Assembly: GCA_022510525.1 (NCBI GenBank)
Contig: JAFLTH010000018.1
Span: forward strand, 1-44,017
Direction: 5' to 3'
DNA length: 44,017 bases
Source: Lachnospiraceae bacterium
GTDB lineage: Bacteria > Bacillota > Clostridia > Lachnospirales > Lachnospiraceae
In this document: piece after piece, positions 17,237-26,300 of the stretch
Layout of the letters: every line of letters starts with the position of its first letter
Numbering within the stretch: position 1 is the first letter of the stretch
Program-made: the position numbers and the translations under genes
Notes under the pieces: model-generated
Databases searched by the model: none
What the model was told of the DNA's origin: nothing
Seen by the model: only the letters and a program-made list of their open reading frames with translations

Positions 17237-18796
17237 TTAATTATCTTTTTTAGCAAAAATGACAACCCTGTCATTTTTATAATAAATCTCTGTCTCTTTC
17301 TCCAGATACTCTCTCGGCAGTTCATCATAAGTTATATATAATTTCCATTCATCCGCATATGAATCCAATGTCAGCAATGTATTCTCGGATAAAAGCAGCA
17401 TACTGTCCAACAGAATGTAATCGGCCTCCTGCGGTATTAATGTAATATTTTCCCTGTCAAAAAGGTATTTCACCAGATATTCCTGATCACAGTCGGTTAC
17501 ACAAAGTATATCGTCTTCTTTTAAATCAATATTGTCAAGTGCATCTTCTATTGCCGCCTCTCTGTTACTGTACTGCCGGTTGTATGAAGGTTGGAATAAA
17601 AATATCATACACAATATACAGGTAACAACAGTAATTGATATGGCAAAGTAGTCATGACCTTCACGTTTAGAGTTTTTAATCAAATCATCTATACAGACAA
17701 ATAACCAGGTAATAAGCACAGCCACAGGTACCGCAAAGAATGAGAATACCCTGTAATAAGGAAGCGCCGCCTGTATGATGAGCATTAGCGGAGTGATTAA
17801 AAATGATAACAGTAAATACCACTCCGTAAAACTGCCTATTTTTTTCTTAAAAACCGCCCTTCCTATAATTGATATAATACCAATACAGACAATCAGAATC
17901 AATGCCACCGACAAACCGGAATAATAATTTTCAAACAATGCCTTTATCCATATTCCAAACCTTGGAATATAACCGTCTCTTGCCACACTCTGTATATAAG
18001 GTGTATCAAGCATATATTGAATACCGGTCTGAATCGCCTTAAAAGGTGCATGTAAGATGATTGAAAAATGTCCTTCTCCATAATACATGCTGTCTACTGT
18101 CTTAGACAAAAGGTTAGAACCGATTGCAAGCCATATTACAGCATACAGCCCCGCCGTACATACCGCACTTATCAATGCAGTTATAAAAAGTTTTATAAAC
18201 TCTTTTATGCGCTTTTGAATAAGCAGCCAGCCACCGCCAATAAAACATAAAGGAATAACGTAATAAACACTGCTTGGAAGCGTATACAATGCCCATATGA
18301 ACGAACAGGCAAGAATAATATAATTTCTTTTTTTATTTGCATTTAATAATATAATCTGAACAAGTTCATATATGGCAGTCAGATACAAACAAGTAGCCAG
18401 CGCATATCCCCTGCCTTGTACCGCTAGCGAATTTACTATATTCATTGATGCAAAAACAAACACCGGTATCAGCGCAAACCCTTTGGGAAAAAGCTTTTTT
18501 CCTATTGAAAACAACAGGCATAGAGTGATAAGACTTGCAAGCCAGGATACACCTCTTAAACCAATTGCAGAATTTCCAAAAAAATCAAGCACCGCAGATA
18601 ATACAGAATACCCCACGTGATTGTTGGGTAGCGGCCAGTGTATAGCCGCATAAACCGGACCTCTGCTGATAAAATAATAATAAGTATAAAGCTCATCATA
18701 CCAAGGTGTCAACGCAAAAAGCCGCCAGCCGTAATACACTGCCATTCCTAAAAGAAAAAGCAGGAAAATCACATTTTCCGATTTTCGTTTTACCAT
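17237..18796 (-). CDS. Polytopic membrane glycosyltransferase (GT-C, family 39-like)
   Basis: The 519-residue protein has about 11 membrane segments in the N-terminal 400 residues. The first outer loop reads LTPWYDELYTYYYF. The Asp-Glu pair in this loop is a hallmark of GT-C enzymes such as ArnT and PMT, which move a sugar from a polyprenyl carrier outside the membrane. The soluble C-terminal part (about 410-519) is a small alpha/beta domain. It lies between leuB (4 nt) and ilvD (56 nt), an odd place for a cell-surface enzyme inside a biosynthetic operon. It has the same length and architecture as the protein at 6371-7930, though the sequences are clearly different. Donor and acceptor are unknown. 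Confidence 0.75.
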   Translation of the reverse strand: MVKRKSENVIFLLFLLGMAVYYGWRLFALTPWYDELYTYYYFISRGPVYAAIHWPLPNNHVGYSVLSAVLDFFGNSAIGLRGVSWLASLITLCLLFSIGKKLFPKGFALIPVFVFASMNIVNSLAVQGRGYALATCLYLTAIYELVQIILLNANKKRNYIILACSFIWALYTLPSSVYYVIPLCFIGGGWLLIQKRIKEFIKLFITALISAVCTAGLYAVIWLAIGSNLLSKTVDSMYYGEGHFSIILHAPFKAIQTGIQYMLDTPYIQSVARDGYIPRFGIWIKALFENYYSGLSVALILIVCIGIISIIGRAVFKKKIGSFTEWYLLLSFLITPLMLIIQAALPYYRVFSFFAVPVAVLITWLFVCIDDLIKNSKREGHDYFAISITVVTCILCMIFLFQPSYNRQYSNREAAIEDALDNIDLKEDDILCVTDCDQEYLVKYLFDRENITLIPQEADYILLDSMLLLSENTLLTLDSYADEWKLYITYDELPREYLEKETEIYYKNDRVVIFAKKDN

Positions 18797-18800
18797 AATC

Positions 18801-19883
18801 TTATATCCTTTGCGCCAGCAAATCTCCCATCTGCTTACAGCCGACCTGTGTGCATCCTGCAGACATTATATCGACCGTCCTGTAACCTTCTTTTAATACG
18901 CTCTTGACTGCATTGTCAATTGCATCCGCCTCTTTATCCAGGTCAAAACTATAACGAAGCATCATTGAAGCCGAAAGCACGGTTGCTATCGGATTGGCAA
19001 CATCTTTACCCGCAATATCCGGCGCAGAGCCGTGACTCGGTTCATACAGACCAAACTTAGAATCATTCAGTGAAGCAGATGCAAGCATACCTATAGAACC
19101 GGTTACCATACTTGCTTCATCAGATAAAATATCACCGAACATATTTTCGGTCAATATAACATCAAATTGTGCCGGATCTTTTACCAGCTGCATAGCGCAG
19201 TTGTCCACCAGCATATGCTCTAACTTAACTTCCGGGTAGTCCTTTGCAACCTCTTCCACTACCTTACGCCACAGTCTGGAGGAGTCCAGTACATTTGCCT
19301 TATCGACGCTGGTCACTTTCTTCCTTCTCTTCATTGCAATATCAAAGCCTTTGACAGCTATGCGACGAATTTCATTTTCATCATAAGTCAAAGTATCGAT
19401 TGCCTTTAATACACCGTTTTCTTCTATCGTCTTACGTTCTCCAAAATAGAGACCACCGGTAAGCTCTCTCATAATAAGCATATCGAAACCTGCCGCGGAA
19501 ATCTCTTCTTTTAACGGACAGGCTCCCGCAAGCTCCTCATAAAGCACTGCAGGTCTTAAATTTGCAAATAAATTAAGCGCCTTCCTGATCCCAAGAAGTC
19601 CTGCTTCCGGTCTTAAATTGGGAGGCAGTTTATACCAGGGAGAAGTAGTCGTATCGCCTCCTATAGAACCCATAAGCACCGCATCCGCACTCTTAGCCTG
19701 TTCTATCGCTTCATCCGTAAGCGGCACACCGTGCGCATCTATAGATGCTCCTCCCATAAGAATATCCGTATACTTCATAGTGTGACCAAATTTAGCTGCC
19801 ACAGCATCCAGAACTTTCTTGACTTCAGTTACAATCTCCGGTCCTATTCCGTCTCCCGGAATACAAGTGATATTTAATTCCAT
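18801..19883 (-). CDS. leuB: 3-isopropylmalate dehydrogenase
   Basis: This NAD-dependent enzyme oxidatively decarboxylates 3-isopropylmalate to 2-ketoisocaproate in leucine synthesis. It has 360 residues, the normal length. It starts [17 protein letters not shown], with the substrate-binding arm [16 protein letters not shown] and the metal-site block [16 protein letters not shown]. The cofactor region [17 protein letters not shown] is characteristic of LeuB rather than isocitrate dehydrogenase. AGGAAGGGG precedes the ATG at 19883. leuA, leuC and leuD are not in the window. It heads the run leuB, GT-C protein, ilvD, ilvB, L,D-transpeptidase. Confidence 0.97.
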   Translation of the reverse strand: MELNITCIPGDGIGPEIVTEVKKVLDAVAAKFGHTMKYTDILMGGASIDAHGVPLTDEAIEQAKSADAVLMGSIGGDTTTSPWYKLPPNLRPEAGLLGIRKALNLFANLRPAVLYEELAGACPLKEEISAAGFDMLIMRELTGGLYFGERKTIEENGVLKAIDTLTYDENEIRRIAVKGFDIAMKRRKKVTSVDKANVLDSSRLWRKVVEEVAKDYPEVKLEHMLVDNCAMQLVKDPAQFDVILTENMFGDILSDEASMVTGSIGMLASASLNDSKFGLYEPSHGSAPDIAGKDVANPIATVLSASMMLRYSFDLDKEADAIDNAVKSVLKEGYRTVDIMSAGCTQVGCKQMGDLLAQRI

Positions 19884-19911
19884 TTATCCATACCCCTTCC
19901 TAATAGCATAA

Positions 19912-19935
19912 TAAGATGCACCGAAATGCATCTTA
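19912..19935 (-). terminator. Hairpin between yajC and leuB, weak terminator or leader element
   Basis: Perfect 9-nt arms, TAAGATGCA (19912-19920) and its complement (19927-19935), enclose a 6-nt loop. It lies 27 nt after the yajC stop. On the minus strand it is followed by TTATGC, a poor T-run, so complete termination is doubtful. It may only protect the 3' end or partly separate yajC from leuB. Confidence 0.5.
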
Positions 19936-19961
19936 CTTTTATCTTACTTAAATATTAATCC

Positions 19962-20291
19962 CTATTCGGCATCAGGTTTTTCAATCTGTACAATAGCTGT
20001 CTTTTGCATCGGAATACGGCAGTTTTTGTTATTTCCAAACTCAACAATAACCGTATCATCCGTAATATCAATTAGTGTTCCGTAAAAACCGCTGCTTGTC
20101 AAAACAGCATCACCTACTGCAAGCTCAGCCATCATAGCCGCCACTCTTTTTTGTTCCTTTTTCTGCGGACGAACCATAATAAAATACATAACGGCTACAA
20201 CTATTATTATATATATTACCATAATAACGGTACTGCTTGCGGCTGCACCTGCTTCTGCAGCAGCCTCTTCTGCGGTCAATAATATTCCCAT
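19962..20291 (-). CDS. yajC: Preprotein translocase subunit YajC
   Basis: YajC is a small accessory of the SecDF-YajC complex at the Sec translocon. The 109-residue protein has a short N-terminus, one membrane helix (about 21-39) ending in the conserved MVRPQKKEQKR block, and a cytoplasmic domain with GDAVLTSSGFYGTLIDITDDTVIVEF. It follows tgt by 57 nt. The tgt-yajC order is common in bacteria. secD and secF are not in the window. Confidence 0.95.
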   Translation of the reverse strand: MGILLTAEEAAAEAGAAASSTVIMVIYIIIVVAVMYFIMVRPQKKEQKRVAAMMAELAVGDAVLTSSGFYGTLIDITDDTVIVEFGNNKNCRIPMQKTAIVQIEKPDAE

Positions 20292-20348
20292 AGTAATCCC
20301 TCCATTCTTATTAAACTATACACAAAACAATAAAAGAAAACAAGTCTT

Positions 20349-21470
20349 TTATAAGCCTTCCAATTTCTTTTTCTTATACTGGGCAAATTCGCCTCTGTCC
20401 AGAGCATCTCTGATTTCAGTCATCATAGTATTATAAAAATATAAATTATGCAGTACGCAAAAACGCATACCCAACATTTCCTTAGCTTTGAGCAGATGCC
20501 TGATATAGGCTCTGGAATATCCCTTTTTACATACCGGACAGCCGCAGCCTTCTTCAATCGGCCTATCGTCAAGCTCATATTTGGCATTAAAAAGGTTCAG
20601 TTTCCCATGATTGGTATATAAATGTGCATGTCTTCCGTTTCTGGTAGGATAAACACAATCAAAAAAGTCTACTCCCCGTTCTACCGCTTCCAGAATATTG
20701 GCAGGAGTTCCGACTCCCATCAGATATACCGGTTTATCCTCAGGCAGATAAGGTACTGTTTCCTCAATAATGTGGTACATCTGCTCATGACTCTCTCCTA
20801 CGGCAAGACCGCCAATCGCATATCCGTCTAAATCAAGCTCCGTAATCCTCTTGGCATGCTCTATTCTTATATCATCAAAAATCGCTCCCTGATTGATTCC
20901 AAACAAAAGCTGGTTCGGATTAATAGTGTCCTCCAGACTGTTAAGCCTGTTCATCTCCTGTTTGCATCGCACCAGCCATCTTGTGGTACGCTCTACGGAA
21001 TTCTGTACATAACTTCGTTCCGCCGTACTGGGCGGACACTCATCAAAAGCCATTGCAATTGTGGAAGCCAGATTGGACTGTATCTGCATACTTTCTTCCG
21101 GCCCCATAAAAATTTTTCTTCCATCTATATGAGAGTTAAAATAAACGCCCTCTTCTTTAATCTTACGAAGTCCTGCCAGTGAAAAAACCTGAAATCCACC
21201 GGAATCCGTCAAAATCGGCCGGTTCCATAGCATAAACTTATGTAAACCGCCAAGTTTCTTTATAACAAGGTCGCCCGGTCTTACGTGCAAATGGTAAGTA
21301 TTGGACAATTCCACCTGTGTATCTATCTGCATAAGATCCTCGGTGGAAACCGCACCTTTAATGGCTGCGACCGTACCTACATTCATAAAAACGGGGGTCT
21401 GTATTGTGCCATGTACAGTGCTTAGTTCTCCGCGTCTCGCCCTGCCTTCTTTTTTTATGATTCTATACAT
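20349..21470 (-). CDS. tgt: tRNA-guanine transglycosylase (queuine tRNA-ribosyltransferase)
   Basis: Tgt swaps guanine-34 of GUN-anticodon tRNAs for preQ1, the first committed tRNA step of queuosine formation. The 373-residue protein has the substrate motif LTDSGGFQVFSL. The nucleophile Asp lies in DFFDCVYPTRNGRHA. The zinc site is formed by the CGCPVCKK Cys residues, a further Cys and a His near LHNLYFYN. Length is normal. It sits 18 nt after the M15 peptidase gene and 57 nt before yajC. No preQ1 synthesis genes are nearby. Confidence 0.97.
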   Translation of the reverse strand: MYRIIKKEGRARRGELSTVHGTIQTPVFMNVGTVAAIKGAVSTEDLMQIDTQVELSNTYHLHVRPGDLVIKKLGGLHKFMLWNRPILTDSGGFQVFSLAGLRKIKEEGVYFNSHIDGRKIFMGPEESMQIQSNLASTIAMAFDECPPSTAERSYVQNSVERTTRWLVRCKQEMNRLNSLEDTINPNQLLFGINQGAIFDDIRIEHAKRITELDLDGYAIGGLAVGESHEQMYHIIEETVPYLPEDKPVYLMGVGTPANILEAVERGVDFFDCVYPTRNGRHAHLYTNHGKLNLFNAKYELDDRPIEEGCGCPVCKKGYSRAYIRHLLKAKEMLGMRFCVLHNLYFYNTMMTEIRDALDRGEFAQYKKKKLEGL

Positions 21471-21488
21471 GAATCGCTAATCTCCATC

Positions 21489-22616
21489 TTAAAGATACTT
21501 ATCCCAGAATTCTTCCAGACAAATATTATCCTGCACCATAACAGTGGCTGCATCTTTACCCACATATCTGAAATGCCAGGGTTCAAATTCAATACCTGTA
21601 ATATACTCTTTTCCTTCCGGATACCTAAGTATAAAACCATACTCGCAACTATGCTCTGCCAGCCATTTACCTGCATCCGTATCCCCAAAGGCCTCATCTA
21701 AGCCAACATGGGTGTCTGATGTTATATCCAATGCAAGTCCTATCTGATGTTCACTTGAACCGGGTATCGTAACAGTCAGGGATGCGGTTTTATATGCTTC
21801 CATATATGAATACCCCTGAGCCATATATCGATTGATTTTCCGTCCAAAAAGATACTCCTGTCTATCCAATGTCCTGTATGGAGATCGAACCGCAAGATTG
21901 ATACCGTCTACTCTGGCAGCCTGAAGCATACTGAGCAGGTCGGATACAATCCTCTCGTCACACTTCATATCGCCCCTAATGGCACCAAGATTAAAACTGT
22001 AATCCTCCGGGATTGGATGCTGCTTATTTACCAGCACAAGCCGCCAGTCGCTGCTGTCAAATTCCTGTATCTGTTCTGTTTCAGTCTCCGATTCTTCCTC
22101 AGTTCCTATTCCTACCTCAGCTTCTGCTTCCGTTACGGCTTCTGATTCCGCATCAACACCATTTCCTTCTACATCATCCTCAATAGAATATGAATCCGAA
22201 TTTTCCAAAATATCATCCAATGTATAAGAAGTTGCATCCTCATCATTTTCAGCCAATTCGTGTTCTTTCAAATCTTCTTCGCTCTCTGAAAGCATGCTTT
22301 CGTCAGGTTCAAACGTTTTTTCATCTGCAAATCCTATATCAGAATACTCAACAACCTCATTATAAGTCTCCTGTGCATTAATAAATCCCGACGGTCCTGT
22401 AAATACAGCAAAAGAAAAGCTGCATCCGGACACGAAAAACAGCAGGGAAAATGCAATCCCCGCATATCGTTTACCATTTGTTGCAAAATGACGGCACAGG
22501 TAATACAGACTTAAAATTATTACCATAACTGCCATACTTGGATATTTCAACAGCTTATGCTTTTTTGCAAAAGCCGTGCATTTTTGCACAACTTTTTCGC
22601 GAAAAGTTTTATTCAT
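21489..22616 (-). CDS. M15-family (VanY-type) D-alanyl-D-alanine carboxypeptidase
   Basis: This zinc peptidase is predicted to trim the terminal D-Ala from wall peptides. A basic N-terminus is followed by one membrane segment (about 40-60) and a long acidic linker rich in Glu, Ser and Thr (about 85-195). The VanY domain then follows. Zinc ligands are visible in SSEHQIGLALDIT (His, Asp) and EPWHFRYVG (His), with the catalytic Glu nearby in GIEFEP. The start is uncertain. I prefer the ATG at 22616 (MNKTFREK), but an in-frame ATG at 22655 also exists, and neither has a strong ribosome site. A TATATA-rich stretch before 22660 suggests a promoter. It leads toward tgt, 18 nt away. Confidence 0.85.
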   Translation of the reverse strand: MNKTFREKVVQKCTAFAKKHKLLKYPSMAVMVIILSLYYLCRHFATNGKRYAGIAFSLLFFVSGCSFSFAVFTGPSGFINAQETYNEVVEYSDIGFADEKTFEPDESMLSESEEDLKEHELAENDEDATSYTLDDILENSDSYSIEDDVEGNGVDAESEAVTEAEAEVGIGTEEESETETEQIQEFDSSDWRLVLVNKQHPIPEDYSFNLGAIRGDMKCDERIVSDLLSMLQAARVDGINLAVRSPYRTLDRQEYLFGRKINRYMAQGYSYMEAYKTASLTVTIPGSSEHQIGLALDITSDTHVGLDEAFGDTDAGKWLAEHSCEYGFILRYPEGKEYITGIEFEPWHFRYVGKDAATVMVQDNICLEEFWDKYL

Positions 22617-22748
22617 CCGAATGTACACCACTTTCAAATATAAAAGCCAAAACATTTAATTTTAAAATCTAATATATATAATAACACATATTTTTTATTT
22701 GTACATCTTTTTTTGTCATGTAAAGTTTTTCCCTAATTTATTATATTA

Positions 22749-24518
22749 TTATCCTAATTTTGTGCCAATATTACTTCTTGACAATTCCACCAGCCTTTTA
22801 TATGCACCATCCTGTTTCATTAACTCGGTATGACTGCCTTGCTCGCATATTTTCCCACTTTCTATAACGTATATCATATCTGCATTTTCAATAGTTGACA
22901 GCCTATGTGCTACTACAAGTGTAGTACGTCCTCCCATAAGTGCCTCAATTCCTTTTTGAACAAGCTGTTCACTCTCCGAATCTAAAGCAGAGGTTGCCTC
23001 ATCCAGAAGAAGTATCGGCGCATTTTTTATAAATGCACGGGCTATTGCGATTCGCTGGCGCTGTCCTCCGGACAGACTTTCCCCACGCTCTCCCACCAGC
23101 GTGTCATATCCACTCGGAAATTCCATAATGAATTCATGCGCATAGGCACGCTTTGCAGCCTCAATTATTTCATCATCAGTCGCTCCCGGTCTTCCATATC
23201 TTATATTTTCTTTTATGCTTGTTGTAAAAAGATAAGCATCTTGCGGAACATATGCAATATTACCACGTAATTCATCCAAAGTGTAGTCTGATAGTGGTTT
23301 CCCCAATATTATGATATTACCACTGTTAAGTTGATAAAAACCCAATAAAAGCTTGACTATCGTACTCTTGCCTCCACCGCTCTCTCCTACAAGTGCAGCA
23401 GTCTTTCCATTATTCACTGTAATATTAATACCGTTTATTACTTTTTGTATATCATCATATGAAAATACAGCGTCACTTATAGTAATGTCAGTATCTTCTA
23501 TGGGAAAAGAGCCGCCTGCATTAATGTTTTTAATCCGTTGATCCCTCGGCTGTATTGGCTGATCTAAAATCTCGTATACTCTGTCTGCCAGGACAAATGA
23601 GTCTATCAAACTTCCCCATGCGCTGCCAATACGGCTTAAGAAATACGATACCGCACCCTGTAAGCTGAGAATTGCTATCACCGTACCAAAATCAATCAAA
23701 CCCGCAAAAGACATAAATACACCAATGATCAGGATAACAATATTGCACAGGTAGCCAAATACCCATTCAACTGCCGATACGTCAGACATCCTGCGAAATC
23801 TCTTCACTGTATGTTCGGCTGCTTCCTCATTAAAACCGGAATAACGTTCTATCATAGCCCGTGTTCCCGGAAACATTTTGATAACGTTAATCCCTGCCAA
23901 TATATCTGTAAGACTCATTGTGCATTTAGTAAGAAGTTTCTGTATCCTGACCGCCATACCACGAAGAGGTTTGGAAAGAACCATATTTATTCTCACTGAT
24001 AAAATGCTTAATGCAAGTACCATAAGCCCTATACGCGCATCCATCAATAAAATGATTATAATTGATGAAACACCGATTATCACAGGCCCTATGATCACTT
24101 GATGCCTGTTTGCAAGGGAGGACTTTATATCCTCCACATTGAAACATAGTTTTTGTATGGAATCTGCCGAGTGATTCTTTTCAAAATATGACATCGGCAT
24201 ATTGAACAAATGTGTCATCACCCTTAGGCGAAGTCTCGCCATAATCTGACGGACATGATACATATATGTATAAATGATAAAACATCTGACCATGTCTGCG
24301 GCCAAAACAACTGCTGCCAGCCAAAGCGCAGTTTTAAATAAATTAATATCGGAAGCCGTCACTGCATTAATGATATTTTTATAAAATATTGCATTCATTG
24401 CACTTACAAATACATCAGTAGCCGGAATCAGTATCAGGCAGAGCCAATATACACCGGTTCCTTCAAACAGCGATAGATATTTTTTAAATTTATTAATTGT
24501 TATTTTATCTTTATTCAT
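22749..24518 (-). CDS. ABC exporter half-transporter (second of a pair)
   Basis: The 589-residue protein fuses a six-helix exporter membrane domain (about 25-310) to an ATP-binding domain. Walker A is GESGGGKST (378-386), the signature is LSGGQ (482-486), Walker B runs LLLDEATSALD from 503, and the switch His is in VAHRLST. All are intact. With the neighbour 27 nt upstream it most likely forms a heterodimeric type IV (multidrug/lipid/peptide) exporter. No peptidase domain is present, so it is not a typical bacteriocin exporter. Substrate is unknown. The regulator at 26301-27566 lies in the same run and is the likely controller. Confidence 0.92.
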   Translation of the reverse strand: MNKDKITINKFKKYLSLFEGTGVYWLCLILIPATDVFVSAMNAIFYKNIINAVTASDINLFKTALWLAAVVLAADMVRCFIIYTYMYHVRQIMARLRLRVMTHLFNMPMSYFEKNHSADSIQKLCFNVEDIKSSLANRHQVIIGPVIIGVSSIIIILLMDARIGLMVLALSILSVRINMVLSKPLRGMAVRIQKLLTKCTMSLTDILAGINVIKMFPGTRAMIERYSGFNEEAAEHTVKRFRRMSDVSAVEWVFGYLCNIVILIIGVFMSFAGLIDFGTVIAILSLQGAVSYFLSRIGSAWGSLIDSFVLADRVYEILDQPIQPRDQRIKNINAGGSFPIEDTDITISDAVFSYDDIQKVINGINITVNNGKTAALVGESGGGKSTIVKLLLGFYQLNSGNIIILGKPLSDYTLDELRGNIAYVPQDAYLFTTSIKENIRYGRPGATDDEIIEAAKRAYAHEFIMEFPSGYDTLVGERGESLSGGQRQRIAIARAFIKNAPILLLDEATSALDSESEQLVQKGIEALMGGRTTLVVAHRLSTIENADMIYVIESGKICEQGSHTELMKQDGAYKRLVELSRSNIGTKLG

Positions 24519-24545
24519 AATAATCCTTCATTCTTTTATTCGTTA

Positions 24546-26288
24546 TTAATATGAATTACCTTCGTACATACAATAAAGCTTTGGATAAACTCTACCCTTT
24601 TCCAGTAATTCTTTATGCGTTCCGATCTCAACTACTCTTCCGTGATCCATAACAACGATATAGTCTGCGTTTTGTATTGTAGACAGTCTGTGTGCGACTA
24701 CAAGAGTTGTGCGTCCTTTTGCCAGAGAGTCAAGTGCCTTTTGTACATCGGATTCTGACTGAACATCAAGTGCCGAGGTTGCCTCATCCAAAAGTAATAT
24801 AGGAGCATTTTTTAAGATTGCACGTGCAATGGAAAGACGCTGTATCTGCCCTCCTGACAATCGTGACCCCCGTTCACCTGCCGGAGTGTCGTACTTTTCA
24901 GGTAGTTCATTTATGAAACCGGATGCATTCGCAGCTTCCGCTGCCATACGAATTTCGTCCTCATCAGCTCCGGTCTTCCCCATAGCAATATTTTCTCCCA
25001 CGGACACCGGAAACAGATATGCATGCTGTGACACATATGAAAAGCGTGAACGTAATGCTTCCAGATTCCAATCGTTAAGTTCAATTCCTTCAATCAAAAT
25101 ACTTCCCTGCCGCGGTCGATAAAAGCCGCATATAAGACGAAGCAACGTGCTTTTTCCACTCCCACTTGCACCAACTATTGCGACAGTCTTACCTTTAGGA
25201 ACTGTAAAGCTTATACCATTAAGCACAGGAGTCCCTTCTTCATAGAAAAACTCTACACCCCTGAATTCTATTGCAGGAGCATCCTCTATACCGCACTCTA
25301 CGCTTCCCGCCTTTTCGACCGGTGTATTTAATATCTCAAATACTCTTTCTCCCGCTGCCAATGCTGTCTTACTGTTAAATAATTTATTGGCCGTATCATT
25401 AATGACATTAACCATCTTGGGTAAAAGAGAAAAAAATGCCACCAGGCTGCCTATTGTCAACCTTCCCTGAATGCAGAACCACCCGCCTATTACAAGGCAG
25501 AATATAGAAGAAAGACTACCTGACAGAATAAAAAATGCACGTCCTTTATACTGGTTTTTGTCATTAGAAACTGACATGTCTGTCATTTTTCGTACATTTT
25601 CACGGTAATCCCCAAGCAGCGTATCCTGAAGGCAATAGCTTGCAACCACCTCCATGCCGCCTATCATGTCTACTGACGAACTTATGACATCTGCGGAATA
25701 CTGCATATATGCTTTGGATCCGAATTTAAATTTGGTTGTAAGCATTGAACCAAAGGGCAGACAAAGTATTGTCGGCACTATGGATATAATAAATAATGGC
25801 GGATTGAGATATAACAAATATGTAAAATAAAAAATAAGCAAGAATGGATTCATAATTACATAAATCAAATCAGCTTGCACAAAACCACTTACTCTGTTTA
25901 CATCGTCTGTCAGTCTTGACAGAATATCTCCCGAACGGTTTTTTTCCATATATTCTGCTGTCATTTTGGTAATATGGATTACCGCATCATCTTTAACTTC
26001 TTTAAGTATCTTAGTTGCCGCCCTCCCTGATGTATACCGTGTAAGCCATGCCGAACCGGCTCCGGTTGTAAGTATACCAACACACACCAAGATAATGAGT
26101 CCTATATCGGTTAATGTTCCTGCCTCAAGTCCATCAACCACACGTTTTATAAGCTCAGAACCGGCAACATCACAGCCGGTACATAACGCCCCTGATAATA
26201 AGGCAAGAAATATGAGTATTTTATGCTTATTAACATACTTTAAAATCTGTATAGTAATTTCTTTATCTGTTTTCATATTTTTGACCAT
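24546..26288 (-). CDS. ABC exporter half-transporter (first of a pair)
   Basis: The 580-residue half-transporter has a membrane domain (about 28-300) and an ATPase domain. Walker A is GASGSGKST (373-381), the signature is LSGGQ (477-481), Walker B is LLLDE (498-502) and the switch His is H532. Both partners of the pair keep canonical catalytic motifs, so neither nucleotide site looks obviously dead. The start ATG at 26288 has GAGG 10 nt before it and is 12 nt after the stop of the HTH-PurM regulator. The three genes thus form one unit on the minus strand. Role: export of an unknown compound, perhaps one sensed by the regulator. Confidence 0.92.
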   Translation of the reverse strand: MVKNMKTDKEITIQILKYVNKHKILIFLALLSGALCTGCDVAGSELIKRVVDGLEAGTLTDIGLIILVCVGILTTGAGSAWLTRYTSGRAATKILKEVKDDAVIHITKMTAEYMEKNRSGDILSRLTDDVNRVSGFVQADLIYVIMNPFLLIFYFTYLLYLNPPLFIISIVPTILCLPFGSMLTTKFKFGSKAYMQYSADVISSSVDMIGGMEVVASYCLQDTLLGDYRENVRKMTDMSVSNDKNQYKGRAFFILSGSLSSIFCLVIGGWFCIQGRLTIGSLVAFFSLLPKMVNVINDTANKLFNSKTALAAGERVFEILNTPVEKAGSVECGIEDAPAIEFRGVEFFYEEGTPVLNGISFTVPKGKTVAIVGASGSGKSTLLRLICGFYRPRQGSILIEGIELNDWNLEALRSRFSYVSQHAYLFPVSVGENIAMGKTGADEDEIRMAAEAANASGFINELPEKYDTPAGERGSRLSGGQIQRLSIARAILKNAPILLLDEATSALDVQSESDVQKALDSLAKGRTTLVVAHRLSTIQNADYIVVMDHGRVVEIGTHKELLEKGRVYPKLYCMYEGNSY

Positions 26289-26300
26289 AATACACGTTCC

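Noticed and set aside
19912-19935. Strong terminator isolating leuB from yajC
   Set aside because: The hairpin is good but the T-run is poor, so I list it only as a weak terminator or leader element.
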